Assembly (NCBI GenBank): GCA_016704435.1
Contig: JADJAB010000002.1
Span: 372,001 to 436,000 of the forward strand
DNA length: 64,000 bases
Origin: Rhodobacter sp.
GTDB taxonomy: Bacteria > Pseudomonadota > Alphaproteobacteria > Rhodobacterales > Rhodobacteraceae
Direction of reading: 5' to 3'
Within the stretch, counting starts at the first letter, position 1; each line of letters opens with the position of its first letter. Below are positions 8,163 through 16,813 of the stretch, piece after piece. The position numbers and the translations under genes are program-made. The notes beneath the pieces were generated by a model. It had not been told where the DNA came from and ran no database searches. It saw nothing but the letters and a program-made list of their open reading frames with translations.

Positions 8163-9263
8163 TCAGCCGATGGTGCCGCGCTGGCCGCCGGTCTGGCCGC
8201 GATCCAGCAGCAGATGGTCGAGCAGGACGCAGGCCATCATCGCCTCGCCCACCGGCACCGCGCGGATGCCGACGCAGGGGTCGTGACGGCCCTTGGTCAC
8301 CACTTCGACCGCCTCGCCCGCGGTGTTGACCGACCGCCGCGGCGTCAGGATCGACGAGGTCGGCTTGACCGCAAAGCGGCAGACCACCGGCTGTCCGGTC
8401 GAGATGCCGCCGAGGATGCCGCCCGCGCTATTGGACGCGAATTCCAGCCCGTCCGGCCCCATCTCCATCTCGTCGGCGTTCTCCACCCCGGTCAGGGCCG
8501 CCGCCGCCATCCCGGCGCCGATCTCGACCCCCTTCACGGCGTTGATCGACATCATCGCCGCCGCAAGGTCGCCGTCCAGCTTGCCGTAGATCGGTGCGCC
8601 AAGGCCGGGCGGGACGCCCGATGCCACCACCTCGATCACCGCGCCGACCGAGTTGTGGGCCAGCCGCAACTCGTCCAGGTAGACCGCCCAATCCGCCGCC
8701 GCCACGGCATCGGGGCACCAGAACGGGTTGCGGTCGATCTCTGCCGCATCGAACCGGGTGCGTTCGATGGTGCGAGGGCCCATCTGCACCATGTAGCCGG
8801 TGATCCTGACCACAGGTGCCAGCACCGCCAGCGCCGCCCGCGCCACCGCCCCTGCCGCCACGCGCGATGCGGTTTCCCGCGCGCTGGAGCGCCCGCCGCC
8901 GCGCGGATCGCGCAGGCCGTATTTCAAGTGATAGGTCACGTCGGCATGGCCGGGCCGGAACTGGCTGGCGATATCGCCGTAATCCTTTGACCGCTGGTCG
9001 GTGTTGTCGATCATCAGCTGAATCGGGGTGCCGGTGGTCTGGCCCTGATAGGTGCCCGACAGGATGCGGACCTGATCCGGCTCCTTGCGCTGGGTGGTGA
9101 ACTTCGAGGTGCCGGGCTTGCGCTTGTCGAGCCAGGGCTGGATATCGGCCTCGGTCAGCGCGATTCCGGGCGGGCAGCCGTCTACCGTGCAGCCAATGGC
9201 GGGCCCGTGGCTTTCGCCCCATGTCGTCACGCGGAAAAGGTGGCCGTAGGTGTTCAGGCTCAT
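8163..9263 (-). CDS. aroC: chorismate synthase
   Basis: Chorismate synthase, 366 residues, the last shikimate-pathway enzyme. It converts 5-enolpyruvylshikimate-3-phosphate to chorismate with reduced FMN. The N-terminus MSLNTYGHLFRVTTWGESHG carries signature 1 (GESHGPAIG), and signature 3-type RDPRGGGRSSARETASRVA lies near residue 120. The length matches the family (about 360). I chose the ATG at 9263 because MSLNTYGHLF is the normal N-terminus of alphaproteobacterial AroC; upstream in-frame codons look non-coding. It is divergent from the thiamine operon and ends eight bases from the convergent DUF849 gene. Confidence 0.97.
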   Translation of the reverse strand: MSLNTYGHLFRVTTWGESHGPAIGCTVDGCPPGIALTEADIQPWLDKRKPGTSKFTTQRKEPDQVRILSGTYQGQTTGTPIQLMIDNTDQRSKDYGDIASQFRPGHADVTYHLKYGLRDPRGGGRSSARETASRVAAGAVARAALAVLAPVVRITGYMVQMGPRTIERTRFDAAEIDRNPFWCPDAVAAADWAVYLDELRLAHNSVGAVIEVVASGVPPGLGAPIYGKLDGDLAAAMMSINAVKGVEIGAGMAAAALTGVENADEMEMGPDGLEFASNSAGGILGGISTGQPVVCRFAVKPTSSILTPRRSVNTAGEAVEVVTKGRHDPCVGIRAVPVGEAMMACVLLDHLLLDRGQTGGQRGTIG

Positions 9264-9374
9264 GCTCAGGCTCCCAACTGCCTGCCGGGCATAGCCCTGC
9301 CGATGGCCCGGCATCAAGCCCTTTCCCCCGCGCACCCCCTTGCACCCGCCGGCAATGGGCCTATGGTCAGCGAT

Positions 9375-9459
9375 ACCTCGGGGTGCCCGGTGACGGGCTG
9401 AGATGCAGCGATGCGGACCCGTTGAACCTGAACCGGATCATACCGGCGGAGGGAAGGTG
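9375..9459 (+). promoter_or_regulatory. TPP (THI-box) riboswitch
   Basis: A thiamine pyrophosphate riboswitch aptamer. The universally conserved elements appear in order: CTCGGGGTGCCC at the 5' end, GGCTGAGAT (about 9396-9404) in the pyrimidine-sensing arm, then ACCCGTTGAACCTGA with the pyrophosphate-sensing ACCGG...TACCGGCGGAGGGAA. The aptamer ends about 50 bases before the thiB ATG, whose ribosome-binding site GGAGG is at 9498-9502. No strong terminator helix is obvious, so translational control by sequestration is more likely. High TPP should switch off thiBPQ. Confidence 0.95.
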
Positions 9460-9507
9460 CATCGGATCTCTTCCGTGCCCGGCCATCCGCCGCAACTGGA
9501 GGAAGCG

Positions 9508-10500
9508 ATGAAGGCCTTGACCCTTGCGGCTGGTATTTCCTGCGTGGCTCTTGCCCTTTCGTCGGGCGCGGCTACGGCTGAGACGCCTGTCCTGACCGTG
9601 CTGACCTATGACAGCTTCATCAGCGAATGGGGCCCCGGCCCGGCGGTGGAGAAGGCCTTCGAGGCCAGCTGCGGCTGCGATCTGCGGTTTGTCGCGGCGG
9701 GCGATGGCGCGGCCTTGCTGGCGCGGCTGCAACTGGAAGGGGTGGCCAGCGAAACCGATGTGGTGCTGGGGCTGGACACCGGCCTGACCGCCGCCGCCGC
9801 CGCGACCGGGTTGTTCGCGCCGCATGGCCAGCCCGCCGCCACCGCGCTGCCGGTGGCCTATGACGACCCGCTGTTCCTGCCCTATGACTGGGGCTGGTTC
9901 GCCTTTGTCTATGACAAGGCCAGGCTGCCCGCTCCGCCGACCTCTTTCGCCGATCTGGCGGCGAGCGGGGTGAAGATCGTGATCCAGGACCCGCGCTCAT
10001 CAACCCCCGGGCTGGGCTTGCTGCTCTGGGTAAAGGCGGCGCATGGCGACAAGGCGGGGGAGGTCTGGGCCGGACTGGCCGACAACATCGTCACCGTCAC
10101 CCCCGGCTGGTCCGAGGCCTACGGCCTGTTTCTGGAGGGCGAGGCGGACATGGTGCTGAGCTATACCACCTCGCCGGCGTATCACCGCCTTGCCGAAGGC
10201 GACGACAGCAAGGACTGGGCGCCCTTCGCCGAAGGCCACTACCTGCAGGTCGAGGTCTCGGCAAAGCTGGCGGCAACAGACCAGCCCGCTTTGGCCGATG
10301 CCTTCCTGGCCTTCACCCAAAGCGCGGAGTTTCAGGCGCTGATCCCCGAGACGAACTGGATGTATCCGGCGGGTGACGTCCCCCTGCCCGAAGGTTTCGA
10401 GACGGCGCGTCCGGCCACCAGCCTGCTGATGACAGCAGACGAGGCGGCGGCGGCCCGCAGTGCGGCATTGGCGGAATGGCAAGCAGCGCTGGCGCAGTAG
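9508..10500 (+). CDS. thiB: thiamine ABC transporter substrate-binding protein
   Basis: Periplasmic thiamine/TMP/TPP-binding protein, 330 residues. It has a signal peptide (MKALTLAAGISCVALALSSG, cleavage after TAEA-like alanines) and a type 2 periplasmic-binding fold with the ThiB features VLTYDSFISEWGPG and YDWGWFAFVYD. The TPP riboswitch immediately upstream and the permease and ATPase downstream make the thiamine assignment strong. I chose the ATG at 9508 for its GGAGG at the right spacing; the longer in-frame extension runs into the riboswitch. It overlaps thiP by 25 bases. Confidence 0.93.
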   Translation: MKALTLAAGISCVALALSSGAATAETPVLTVLTYDSFISEWGPGPAVEKAFEASCGCDLRFVAAGDGAALLARLQLEGVASETDVVLGLDTGLTAAAAATGLFAPHGQPAATALPVAYDDPLFLPYDWGWFAFVYDKARLPAPPTSFADLAASGVKIVIQDPRSSTPGLGLLLWVKAAHGDKAGEVWAGLADNIVTVTPGWSEAYGLFLEGEADMVLSYTTSPAYHRLAEGDDSKDWAPFAEGHYLQVEVSAKLAATDQPALADAFLAFTQSAEFQALIPETNWMYPAGDVPLPEGFETARPATSLLMTADEAAAARSAALAEWQAALAQ

Positions 10501-11999
10501 GGGCGGCGGCCCTTCTGCTGGTGGCCGTGCCGATCGGTGCGGTGGCACTGCGGGCGGGGGGGCTGTCGCTGTCGCCCGCCGACGGGGCGGCGCTGCGCTT
10601 CACGCTGCTGCAGGCCGCGCTTTCGGCGTCGGTCTCGGTCGCGCTGGCGGTGCCGGTGGCGCGGGCGCTGGCGCGGCGGCGGTTTGCCGGGCGGCGGGCG
10701 CTGATCACGCTGATGGGGGCACCATTCCTTCTGCCGGTGATCGTGGCGGTGATGGGGCTGCTGGCGCTGTTCGGCCGCAGCGGCGTGGTGAATGCCGTGC
10801 TGACCGCGCTGGGCCTGCCGGCGCTGTCGATCTATGGGCTGCAAGGCGTGGTGCTGGCGCATGTGTTCCTGAACCTGCCCCTTGCCACCCGGATGATCCT
10901 GCAGGGCTGGCAGGCGATCCCGGCCGAGCGGTTCCGGCTGGGCGCTGCCCTGGGCTTCTCCCCCCGCGAAGTGGCGCGGCATCTGGAACTGCCGATGCTG
11001 CGCGAGGTGCTGCCGGGTGCGCTGGCCACGGTTTTCGCTCTGTGCCTGACCTCATTTGCAGTGGCGCTGATCCTGGGTGGCGGGCCCTGGGCGACGACGC
11101 TGGAGCTGGCGATCTATCAGGCGGTGCGCTTCGACTTCGATCTGGGCCACGCGGCGGGGCTGGCGCTGGTGCAGGCGCTGGTCGGCGGGTCGGCGGCGCT
11201 GGCGGCATGGGCGGCGGCACGGGCGGCGGGGTTCGGCGCGGGGCTCGACCGGACGCTGCCGATGGCTGGCCCTGGCGGCTGGCACCGCGGCGCCGATGCG
11301 GCGGCGTTGACCGTGGCGGCGGTGTTCCTGCTGGCGCCGATGGCGGCGGTCCTGCTGCGCGGCCTGCCGGGGCTGGCCGAGATGCCGGGCGCGGTCTGGC
11401 CGGCGCTGGTGCGGTCTGTGGCGGTGGCACTGGCCTCGGTCGTGGTAACCATGGCTGCAGCGCTGGTGCTGGCGCAGGCGGTGGCGCGGGGCGGGCCGCG
11501 CTGGCTGGACCTTGCCGCGGCGCTGCCGCTGGCGACCAGCGGGCTGGTGCTGGGCACCGGGCTGTTCCTGCTGGTGCAACCCTTCGCGCCGCCGATGAGG
11601 CTTGCCCTGCCGGTGACAGTGGCGGTGAACGCGGCGCTGTCGCTGCCCTTTGCCTACCGCCTGATCCTGCCCGACGCCCGCGCGCTGGAGGCCGATTACG
11701 GCCGATTGGCGGCCAGCCTGTCGCTGACCGGCGCCGCGCGGCTGCGGCTTGTGACCCTGCCCCGCCTGCGCCGGCCGCTGGGCTTTGCCGCCGGCCTTGC
11801 GGCGGCGCTGTCGATGGGAGACCTTGGGGTGATTGCACTGTTCGCCGGCGAGGCCGAGGCGACCCTGCCGCTGGTCATCCAGCGGTTGCAGGGCGCCTAC
11901 CGGACCGAGGCGGCGGCGGGGGCCTCGGTTCTGCTGGTTGCGGCGGCGCTGGCGCTGTTTGCGGCATTCGACCGATGGGGACGCCATGCTGAGGCTTGA
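10476..11999 (+). CDS. thiP: thiamine ABC transporter permease
   Basis: Fused two-domain permease of 507 residues with about twelve hydrophobic helices and two binding-protein-dependent transport (EAA) regions, around GFSPREVARHLELPMLREV and SLSLTGAARLRLVTLPRLRR. This duplicated architecture is typical of ThiP. It starts inside the end of thiB and overlaps thiQ by 14 bases, so the three genes are translationally coupled and all under the TPP riboswitch. An equally long open frame in another phase is an overlapping high-GC shadow. Confidence 0.92.
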   Translation: MASSAGAVGAAALLLVAVPIGAVALRAGGLSLSPADGAALRFTLLQAALSASVSVALAVPVARALARRRFAGRRALITLMGAPFLLPVIVAVMGLLALFGRSGVVNAVLTALGLPALSIYGLQGVVLAHVFLNLPLATRMILQGWQAIPAERFRLGAALGFSPREVARHLELPMLREVLPGALATVFALCLTSFAVALILGGGPWATTLELAIYQAVRFDFDLGHAAGLALVQALVGGSAALAAWAAARAAGFGAGLDRTLPMAGPGGWHRGADAAALTVAAVFLLAPMAAVLLRGLPGLAEMPGAVWPALVRSVAVALASVVVTMAAALVLAQAVARGGPRWLDLAAALPLATSGLVLGTGLFLLVQPFAPPMRLALPVTVAVNAALSLPFAYRLILPDARALEADYGRLAASLSLTGAARLRLVTLPRLRRPLGFAAGLAAALSMGDLGVIALFAGEAEATLPLVIQRLQGAYRTEAAAGASVLLVAAALALFAAFDRWGRHAEA

Positions 12000-12681
12000 C
12001 GGGCTTGACCTGCGGCAGGACGATTTCCGCCTGACCGCCGACTGGCAGGCGGAACCGGGCGCGCGGATTGCGCTGATCGGCCCGTCGGGGGCGGGAAAAT
12101 CCACGCTGCTGTCGGCGATCGCCGGGTTTTTCCCGCCGGTCTCGGGCCGGGTGTTGTGGAACGGTGCCGACCTTGCTCCGCTGCCGCCGGGAGAGCGCCC
12201 GCTGACCATCCTGTTCCAGGATCAGAACCTGTTTCCGCATCTGACGGTGGCGCAGAACCTCGGCCTCGGGCTGCGGCCCGATCTGCGGCTGTCGGGCGAC
12301 CAGCGCGCGGCGGTTGATGCGGTGCTGCTGCGCGTCGGGCTGGTGGGGATGGGCGACCGCAAGCCGGCGCAACTGTCGGGCGGGCAGGCCGGGCGCGCGG
12401 CGCTGGCGCGGGCGCTTCTGCGCGCGCGGCCGCTGCTGCTGCTGGACGAGCCGTTTGCGGCCCTTGGCCCGGCGCTGAAGGCCGAGATGCTCGACCTGCT
12501 GGACGAGGTCGCCACGGACACCGGTGCCACCGTGCTGATGGTGACGCATGACCCGCAAGACGCCCGCCGCTTTGCCGACCGGACGGTGCTGGTGGCGGAT
12601 GGCGTCGCCTATCCGCCCACGCCCACGGCGGCGCTGTTTGCCGCCCCCCCGCCCGCGCTGCAAGCCTATCTGGGCGTCTGA
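11986..12681 (+). CDS. thiQ: thiamine ABC transporter ATP-binding protein
   Basis: ATPase of the thiamine importer, 231 residues. Walker A is GPSGAGKST, the signature is LSGGQAGRAALARALL (Gly-Gly-Gln followed by Ala-Gly where most ABC proteins have Lys/Gln-Gln), Walker B is LLLLDEPFAALGP and the H-loop is MVTHDPQ. ThiQ proteins are short and lack a C-terminal regulatory domain, as here. It is the last gene of the operon, followed at once by a strong hairpin. Confidence 0.92.
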   Translation: MLRLDGLDLRQDDFRLTADWQAEPGARIALIGPSGAGKSTLLSAIAGFFPPVSGRVLWNGADLAPLPPGERPLTILFQDQNLFPHLTVAQNLGLGLRPDLRLSGDQRAAVDAVLLRVGLVGMGDRKPAQLSGGQAGRAALARALLRARPLLLLDEPFAALGPALKAEMLDLLDEVATDTGATVLMVTHDPQDARRFADRTVLVADGVAYPPTPTAALFAAPPPALQAYLGV

Positions 12682-12687
12682 ACGACA

Positions 12688-12714
12688 AACCCCGCCCGGA
12701 TCAGGGGCGGGGTT
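12688..12714. terminator. bidirectional terminator between thiQ and petC
   Basis: A ten-base-pair stem, AACCCCGCCC (12688-12697) paired with GGGCGGGGTT (12705-12714), with a seven-base loop, in the 58-base gap between the convergent thiBPQ and petABC operons. T-rich bases flank the stem on both strands. Confidence 0.75.
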
Positions 12715-12739
12715 CGCGATGGTTTTCCGTCAGCGGCTA

Positions 12740-13531
12740 TCAGGCGGTGAACTTCTTGCCCTTGGTGCCGGCCCACAGCTTCTTGTTCGACAGATAGAGC
12801 AGCACCGACAGCAGCACCAGGAAGGTCACGGCGACGAAACCGGCCTGCTTGCGCGCCATCATCTTCGGCTCCGCTGCCCACATCAGGAAGGCCGAGACAT
12901 CCTCGGCCATGTGATGCAACGAGTTGGGGTGGCCATCGGCATAGTCGACCTGCTCGTCCGACAGGGGCGGAGACATGGCGATCTTGCCACCGGGGAAGGC
13001 GTGGTTCTCGTAGAAGATCGAACCGGCTTCCTCGATCTCTTCGCCGGTATAGCCGGTCAGGATCGAGACGATGTATTCCGGCCCGCCCATGCCCCTGAAC
13101 ATCTGGTTGATCCCGGTGCCGTAGGGCCCGCTGAACCCAGCCCGGCCCTTGGCCATCAGCGACAGGTCCGGCCCCATGCCATCGCCCGAGCGCGACGGGA
13201 ACTTGTCGGTCCATTCGCGCGGGCGGGATTCGCCGCCGGGCAGCTCTACGTCGTCAAGCGAGGCGGCATAGGCGCGGACCTGATCGGCGGGCAGTTGCGG
13301 CCCGCCGGGGTCGGCGAGCGTGCGGATCGGCACCTGTTTCAGCCCGTGGCAGCCCGAGCAGACCTCGGTAAAGACCTGAAGGCCGCGCTGCAGCTGGAAC
13401 TGGTCGTATTTCCCGAACGGGCCTTCGAAGCTGAATGCCACATCGTGGACTTCCCCGTTCCCGGCGGCCTGGGCAGCACCCATGCTGAACGCCAGTGCAG
13501 AGACGGTGGTGATTGCGATCTTGCGGAACAT
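12740..13531 (-). CDS. petC: cytochrome c1 of the cytochrome bc1 complex
   Basis: Cytochrome c1, 263 residues. The signal peptide is MFRKIAITTVSALAFSMGAA. The haem c motif CSGCH has Cys58, Cys61 and axial His62. The methionine-ligand region is KIAMSPPLSDEQVDYADG, and a single C-terminal membrane anchor (VAVTFLVLLSVLLYLSNKKLW) holds the protein in the inner membrane. Cytochrome c1 passes electrons from the Rieske centre to soluble cytochrome c. I chose the ATG at 13531 because it begins the signal peptide. Third gene of the petABC operon. Confidence 0.96.
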   Translation of the reverse strand: MFRKIAITTVSALAFSMGAAQAAGNGEVHDVAFSFEGPFGKYDQFQLQRGLQVFTEVCSGCHGLKQVPIRTLADPGGPQLPADQVRAYAASLDDVELPGGESRPREWTDKFPSRSGDGMGPDLSLMAKGRAGFSGPYGTGINQMFRGMGGPEYIVSILTGYTGEEIEEAGSIFYENHAFPGGKIAMSPPLSDEQVDYADGHPNSLHHMAEDVSAFLMWAAEPKMMARKQAGFVAVTFLVLLSVLLYLSNKKLWAGTKGKKFTA

Positions 13532-13550
13532 TTTGCGTTGATCCTTTCCG

Positions 13551-14864
13551 TCACTCGGCCGCGTGGGGGTAGTGGGCCTTGAAGTCTTCCTCGATCGTTG
13601 CCGGTTGCGGCAGGGGTTTTTCGATGACCCCAAGCAGCGGCAGGATAATCAGGAAGTAGGCGAACCAGTAGGCCGAAGCGATCAGGCTGATCGTGGCATA
13701 AGGTTCTTCCGCCGGCATGGCGCCGCACCACATCAGCACCACGAAGTCGATGACCAGAAGCGCGAACCACCACTTGAACATCGGGCGATAGCGGCCCGAG
13801 CGGACCGACGAGGTGTCAAGCCAGGGCACCAGAAACATGACGACGATGGCGCCGAACATCGCCAGAACGCCGAAGAACTTGGCGTCGATGATGCCGAAGG
13901 ACAGCATGTTGGCCCATTGCACCACCCAGACTTCGGAAGTGAAGGCGCGCAGGATGGCGTAGAACGGCAGGAAGTACCATTCCGGCACGATATGCACGGG
14001 CGTCACCAGCGGGTTGGCTTCGGTATAGTTGTCGGGGTGGCCGAGGTAGTTCGGCATGAAGCCGACGACCGCGAAGAAGATTGCCAGAATGACCGCCAGC
14101 GCGAACAGGTCCTTGATCACGAAGTAGGGCCAGAACGGCACCGTGTCCTTCTGCGCCTCTTCCTTCGAGCTGCGGCGCACCTCAACCCCGGTGGGGTTGC
14201 CGTTGCCGGTGGTGTGGAAGGCCCAGATGTGGACGGCCACAAGGGCGGCAATCACGAAGGGCAGCAGATAGTGCAGCGAGAAGAAGCGGTTCAGCGTGGC
14301 GTTGTCGACCGCCGGCCCGCCCAGGAGCCATTCCTGGATGGTCGGCCCGACGCCGGGGATGGCGCCGAACAGACCGGTGATCACCGTGGCACCCCAGAAC
14401 GACATCTGGCCCCAGGGCAGCACATAGCCCATGAAGGCGGTGGCCATCATCGCCAGGTAGATCAGCATGCCGATGATCCAGGTCACCTCGCGCGGGGCCT
14501 TGTAGCTGCCGTAGTAGAGGCCGCGGAAGATGTGGCAGTAGACCGCAAAGAAGAACAGCGAGCCGCCGTTGGCATGCAGATAGCGCAGCATGTGGCCGCC
14601 GTTGACGTCGCGCATGATATGCTCGATCGAGGCGAAGGCCATGTCGACATGCGGCGTGTAATGCATTGCCAGCACGATGCCGGTGACGATCTGCAACACC
14701 AGGCAGAAGGCCAGCACGATGCCCCAGATCCACATCCAGTTCAGGTTCTTTGGCGTGGGGATCATCAGCGTGTCATAGACAAGGCTGACAACGGGCAACC
14801 GCTTGTGCAGCCATTTTTCGGCGCCCGAACCGGGCTCGTAATGGTCGTGGGGAATACCAGCCAT
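13551..14864 (-). CDS. petB: cytochrome b of the cytochrome bc1 complex
   Basis: Cytochrome b, 437 residues with eight transmembrane helices, the quinone-oxidising and -reducing core of complex III. Diagnostic segments are IVTGIVLAMHYTPHVDMAFASIEHI, LPWGQMSFWGATVI, GPTIQEWLLGGPAVDNATLNRFF and the PEWYF motif in IVPEWYFLPFYAI. The haem-ligating histidines lie in the second and fourth helices. The length matches Rhodobacter PetB, which is longer than mitochondrial cytochrome b. It lies between petA (11 bases upstream) and petC (19 bases downstream). Confidence 0.97.
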   Translation of the reverse strand: MAGIPHDHYEPGSGAEKWLHKRLPVVSLVYDTLMIPTPKNLNWMWIWGIVLAFCLVLQIVTGIVLAMHYTPHVDMAFASIEHIMRDVNGGHMLRYLHANGGSLFFFAVYCHIFRGLYYGSYKAPREVTWIIGMLIYLAMMATAFMGYVLPWGQMSFWGATVITGLFGAIPGVGPTIQEWLLGGPAVDNATLNRFFSLHYLLPFVIAALVAVHIWAFHTTGNGNPTGVEVRRSSKEEAQKDTVPFWPYFVIKDLFALAVILAIFFAVVGFMPNYLGHPDNYTEANPLVTPVHIVPEWYFLPFYAILRAFTSEVWVVQWANMLSFGIIDAKFFGVLAMFGAIVVMFLVPWLDTSSVRSGRYRPMFKWWFALLVIDFVVLMWCGAMPAEEPYATISLIASAYWFAYFLIILPLLGVIEKPLPQPATIEEDFKAHYPHAAE

Positions 14865-14875
14865 GTTTCTCTTCC

Positions 14876-15439
14876 TCAGCCCAGCAGGATGGTGGAATCG
14901 TCGGTGAATTGCGCCACCGGAACGTCCAGGTTGCGCGGCGCCGGCCCTTTGCGGATGCGGCCCGAGGTGTCGTAGTGCGAGCCGTGGCAGGGGCAGAACC
15001 AGCCGCCGAAATCACCCGCGCCATTGCCGATCGGCACGCAGCCCAGGTGGGTGCAGACGCCGATCATCACCAGCCACTCGCCCGCCTCGTCCAGCGAGCG
15101 GTTGGCATCGCTGGCATCGGCATCGGGTTTGTTGGCGTTCTGCGACAGCTTGTCGATGGTCAACTGGTCCAGTATCACGTCGCGGGCGGCCTGGATTTCC
15201 TCGGGCGCGCGGCGGCGAACAAAAACCGGCTTGCCGCGCCATTTCACCGTCAGCTGGGTGCCGACCTCGACGCCCGAGACATCGACATAGATCGACGACA
15301 GCGCCTGAACATCGGCCGAAGGGTTCATCTGGTCGACCAGCGGCCAGACCGCGGCACCAGTGGCCACGACGCCGGCCCCGGCGGTGGCGTAGTACAGGAA
15401 ATCGCGGCGGTTGCCTGCGTCAGCTTCTGCGTGGGACAC
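14876..15439 (-). CDS. petA: Rieske iron-sulfur subunit of the cytochrome bc1 complex
   Basis: Ubiquinol-cytochrome c reductase iron-sulfur protein, 187 residues. A twin-arginine region and membrane anchor (AGNRRDFLYYATAGAGVVATG) precede a Rieske [2Fe-2S] domain with box 1 CTHLGC and box 2 CPCHGSHYD. I chose a GTG start at 15439 because it is preceded by GGGAGAGGAA and gives the SHAEADAGNRRDF N-terminus typical of Rhodobacter Rieske proteins. The longer ATG frame to 15559 has no counterpart in the family. First gene of the petABC operon. Confidence 0.96.
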   Translation of the reverse strand: MSHAEADAGNRRDFLYYATAGAGVVATGAAVWPLVDQMNPSADVQALSSIYVDVSGVEVGTQLTVKWRGKPVFVRRRAPEEIQAARDVILDQLTIDKLSQNANKPDADASDANRSLDEAGEWLVMIGVCTHLGCVPIGNGAGDFGGWFCPCHGSHYDTSGRIRKGPAPRNLDVPVAQFTDDSTILLG

Positions 15440-15630
15440 GAGTTCCTCTCCCTTGCATGGCCGCAGGAGACGCGGCCCATGGAAAACGGGGGTCGCGGCT
15501 GCCCGAAACCCTGCCGGTCGCGCTTTTAGACAAGGCAGGGCGGGCCGTCCAGCGGACAAAGCCGCGCAGATGCCGATTTCTCGGATATGACTGGCGATTT
15601 CCGCTGCCTGTGGCCGATGGGGCGCGCAGA

Positions 15631-16236
15631 TCAGCCCTGCGGCACGGTGGCCTGCATCGACGGACGCGCCGAAAACCCCTGATACCAGTGCGTCAGGTCG
15701 GGCCGGTCCTTGCGCCAGTTTCGCGCATCATGGCGGAAGTCCAGATAGCCCAGAGCGGCGCCGACGGCGATCTGGCCGATGTCCAGCGGGCCGGAAAGAT
15801 GATCCATCCTGGTGTTTTCCAACGCGCTCAGCGCGCGGTCGATCTTGGCCCATTGCCCCTCGATCCAGGGGGCGAAGCGCAACTCTTCCGGCCGCAGCCG
15901 CGATTCGTAGACCATCAGGACGGCCGCCTCCAGGATGCCGTCGGCAAGCGCCTCCAGCGTCAGCGTGTTCCACAACTGCGGCGCAGCCGGGTAAAGCCCT
16001 GCCCCGGCGTGGTCGTCCAGCCAGCGGCAGATCACCCGACTGTCGAACAAGGTCCGGCCATCGTCCAGCACCAGCGCCGGGATCTTGCCCAGCGGGTTGT
16101 GATCCACCGGCATCGTGCCCGGCGCAACAGCAGTTCCGGAAACCGGGACCAGGTCGATGCCGGTGATCCTGACCTCGCGGATCAGCACCAGAACCTTGCG
16201 CACGAAGGGCGAGGTGGCCGAGGAATAGAGCCTCAT
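15631..16236 (-). CDS. glutathione S-transferase family protein
   Basis: A 201-residue GST-like protein with N-terminal MRLYSSATSPFVRKVLVLI, where a Ser/Pro-Phe-Val active-site loop replaces a classical Tyr. NPLGKIPALVLDDGRTLFDSRVICRWLDD is the conserved thioredoxin-fold G-site segment, and the C-terminal helical domain has IGQIAVGAALGYLDF. It resembles the YibF/beta-proteobacterial-type GSTs. The short frame 16233-16334 overlaps its start (ATGA). Confidence 0.87.
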   Translation of the reverse strand: MRLYSSATSPFVRKVLVLIREVRITGIDLVPVSGTAVAPGTMPVDHNPLGKIPALVLDDGRTLFDSRVICRWLDDHAGAGLYPAAPQLWNTLTLEALADGILEAAVLMVYESRLRPEELRFAPWIEGQWAKIDRALSALENTRMDHLSGPLDIGQIAVGAALGYLDFRHDARNWRKDRPDLTHWYQGFSARPSMQATVPQG

Positions 16237-16334
16237 TCTCGGCCGCCCTCGGGGCGCTCGCGCAGGCGCAGCCGTGCCATCAGCCCGGCATCCAGCTCAT
16301 AAACCTTGCCGCGAAACCGGATCACGCGGCGCAT
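16233..16334 (-). CDS. possible 33-residue basic protein
   Basis: A short open frame encoding about 33 residues (starting MRRVIRFRGKVYELDAGLMA, then an Arg/Leu-rich tail). Its stop overlaps the start of the GST gene as ATGA, which suggests translational coupling. No ribosome-binding site is clear and I do not recognise the family. It could be a real small gene or chance. Confidence 0.3.
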   Translation of the reverse strand: MRRVIRFRGKVYELDAGLMARLRLRERPEGGRE

Positions 16335-16370
16335 CCGGGCTTCTGGTCTGGTCGGACGCCTGGCACAATG

Positions 16371-16406
16371 AAAAAGGCCGCCCCGGTATCCCGCGGGCGG
16401 CCCCTT
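16371..16406 (-). terminator. intrinsic terminator of rpmJ
   Basis: Read on the minus strand, a GC-rich stem GGGGCCGCCC / GGGGCGGCC is followed by a run of five T, about 30 bases after the rpmJ stop. This is a textbook Rho-independent terminator. Confidence 0.8.
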
Positions 16407-16433
16407 CATGTTCCGGCTTGCCGGAAGCGCTGC

Positions 16434-16559
16434 TCAGCCCTGGCGGGCCTTGTAGCGCTTCTGCGTCTTGTTGATCACATAGACCCGGCCCTTGCGGCGC
16501 ACGACCTGGCAATCGCGGTGACGCGTCTTCAGCGAGCGGAGCGAGTTGGCAACCTTCAT
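16434..16559 (-). CDS. rpmJ: 50S ribosomal protein L36 (zinc-free paralogue type)
   Basis: Ribosomal protein L36, 41 residues (MKVANSLRSLKTRHRDCQVV, then the RRKGRVYVIN core and KTQKRYKARQG end). Only one cysteine (Cys17) remains of the zinc-ribbon CxxC...C..H set of canonical L36, so this is the C-minus (YkgO-like) form that folds without zinc. Many alphaproteobacteria have only this form. It sits at the base of the large subunit. The ATG at 16559 is preceded by GGGAGGG. Confidence 0.93.
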   Translation of the reverse strand: MKVANSLRSLKTRHRDCQVVRRKGRVYVINKTQKRYKARQG

Positions 16560-16633
16560 GGTCGTCCCTCCCTTTTCGCGGCGCGTATCCGGCGCCAGAT
16601 GAAACTCATGTCTCCCTTTCGGGAAACGGTGAA

Positions 16634-16708
16634 TGGTGGGCGGTACTGGGATCGAACCAGTGGCCACTACGATGTCAACGTAGTGCTCTACCGCTGAGCT
16701 AACCGCCC
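16634..16708 (-). tRNA. tRNA-Val (anticodon GAC)
   Basis: A complete cloverleaf on the minus strand: acceptor GGGCGGT/ACCGCCC, D arm GCTC/GAGC, anticodon stem CTACG/CGTAG with loop TTGACAT (anticodon GAC, reading GUC/GUU), T arm ACTGG/CCAGT with TTCGATC, discriminator A and an encoded CCA end. There is no large variable loop. Confidence 0.95.
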
Positions 16709-16784
16709 ACGCTGCCGCTCGATTCGCCCCATTCCATTTCGGCCAAACGAAAAGGACGCGGGGCAAACCGCGTCGGTTGAGGGG

Positions 16785-16813
16785 TCTATAGAAGGAGTCG
16801 GCAGGTGGTTCAA
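16785..16813 (-). promoter_or_regulatory. sigma-70 promoter for tRNA-Val
   Basis: On the minus strand, TTGAAC (16813-16808) and TATAGA (16790-16785) are separated by exactly 17 bases. Each matches four of six consensus bases. The start would be near 16777, about 70 bases before the mature tRNA. A GACGCGG/CCGCGTC hairpin (16755-16774) sits at the head of that leader. Confidence 0.55.

Noticed and set aside
10460..11992. Second full-length plus-strand frame over thiP
   Set aside because: It is Arg/Gly/Ala-rich without helices; the thiP frame has two permease domains and correct coupling with thiB and thiQ.
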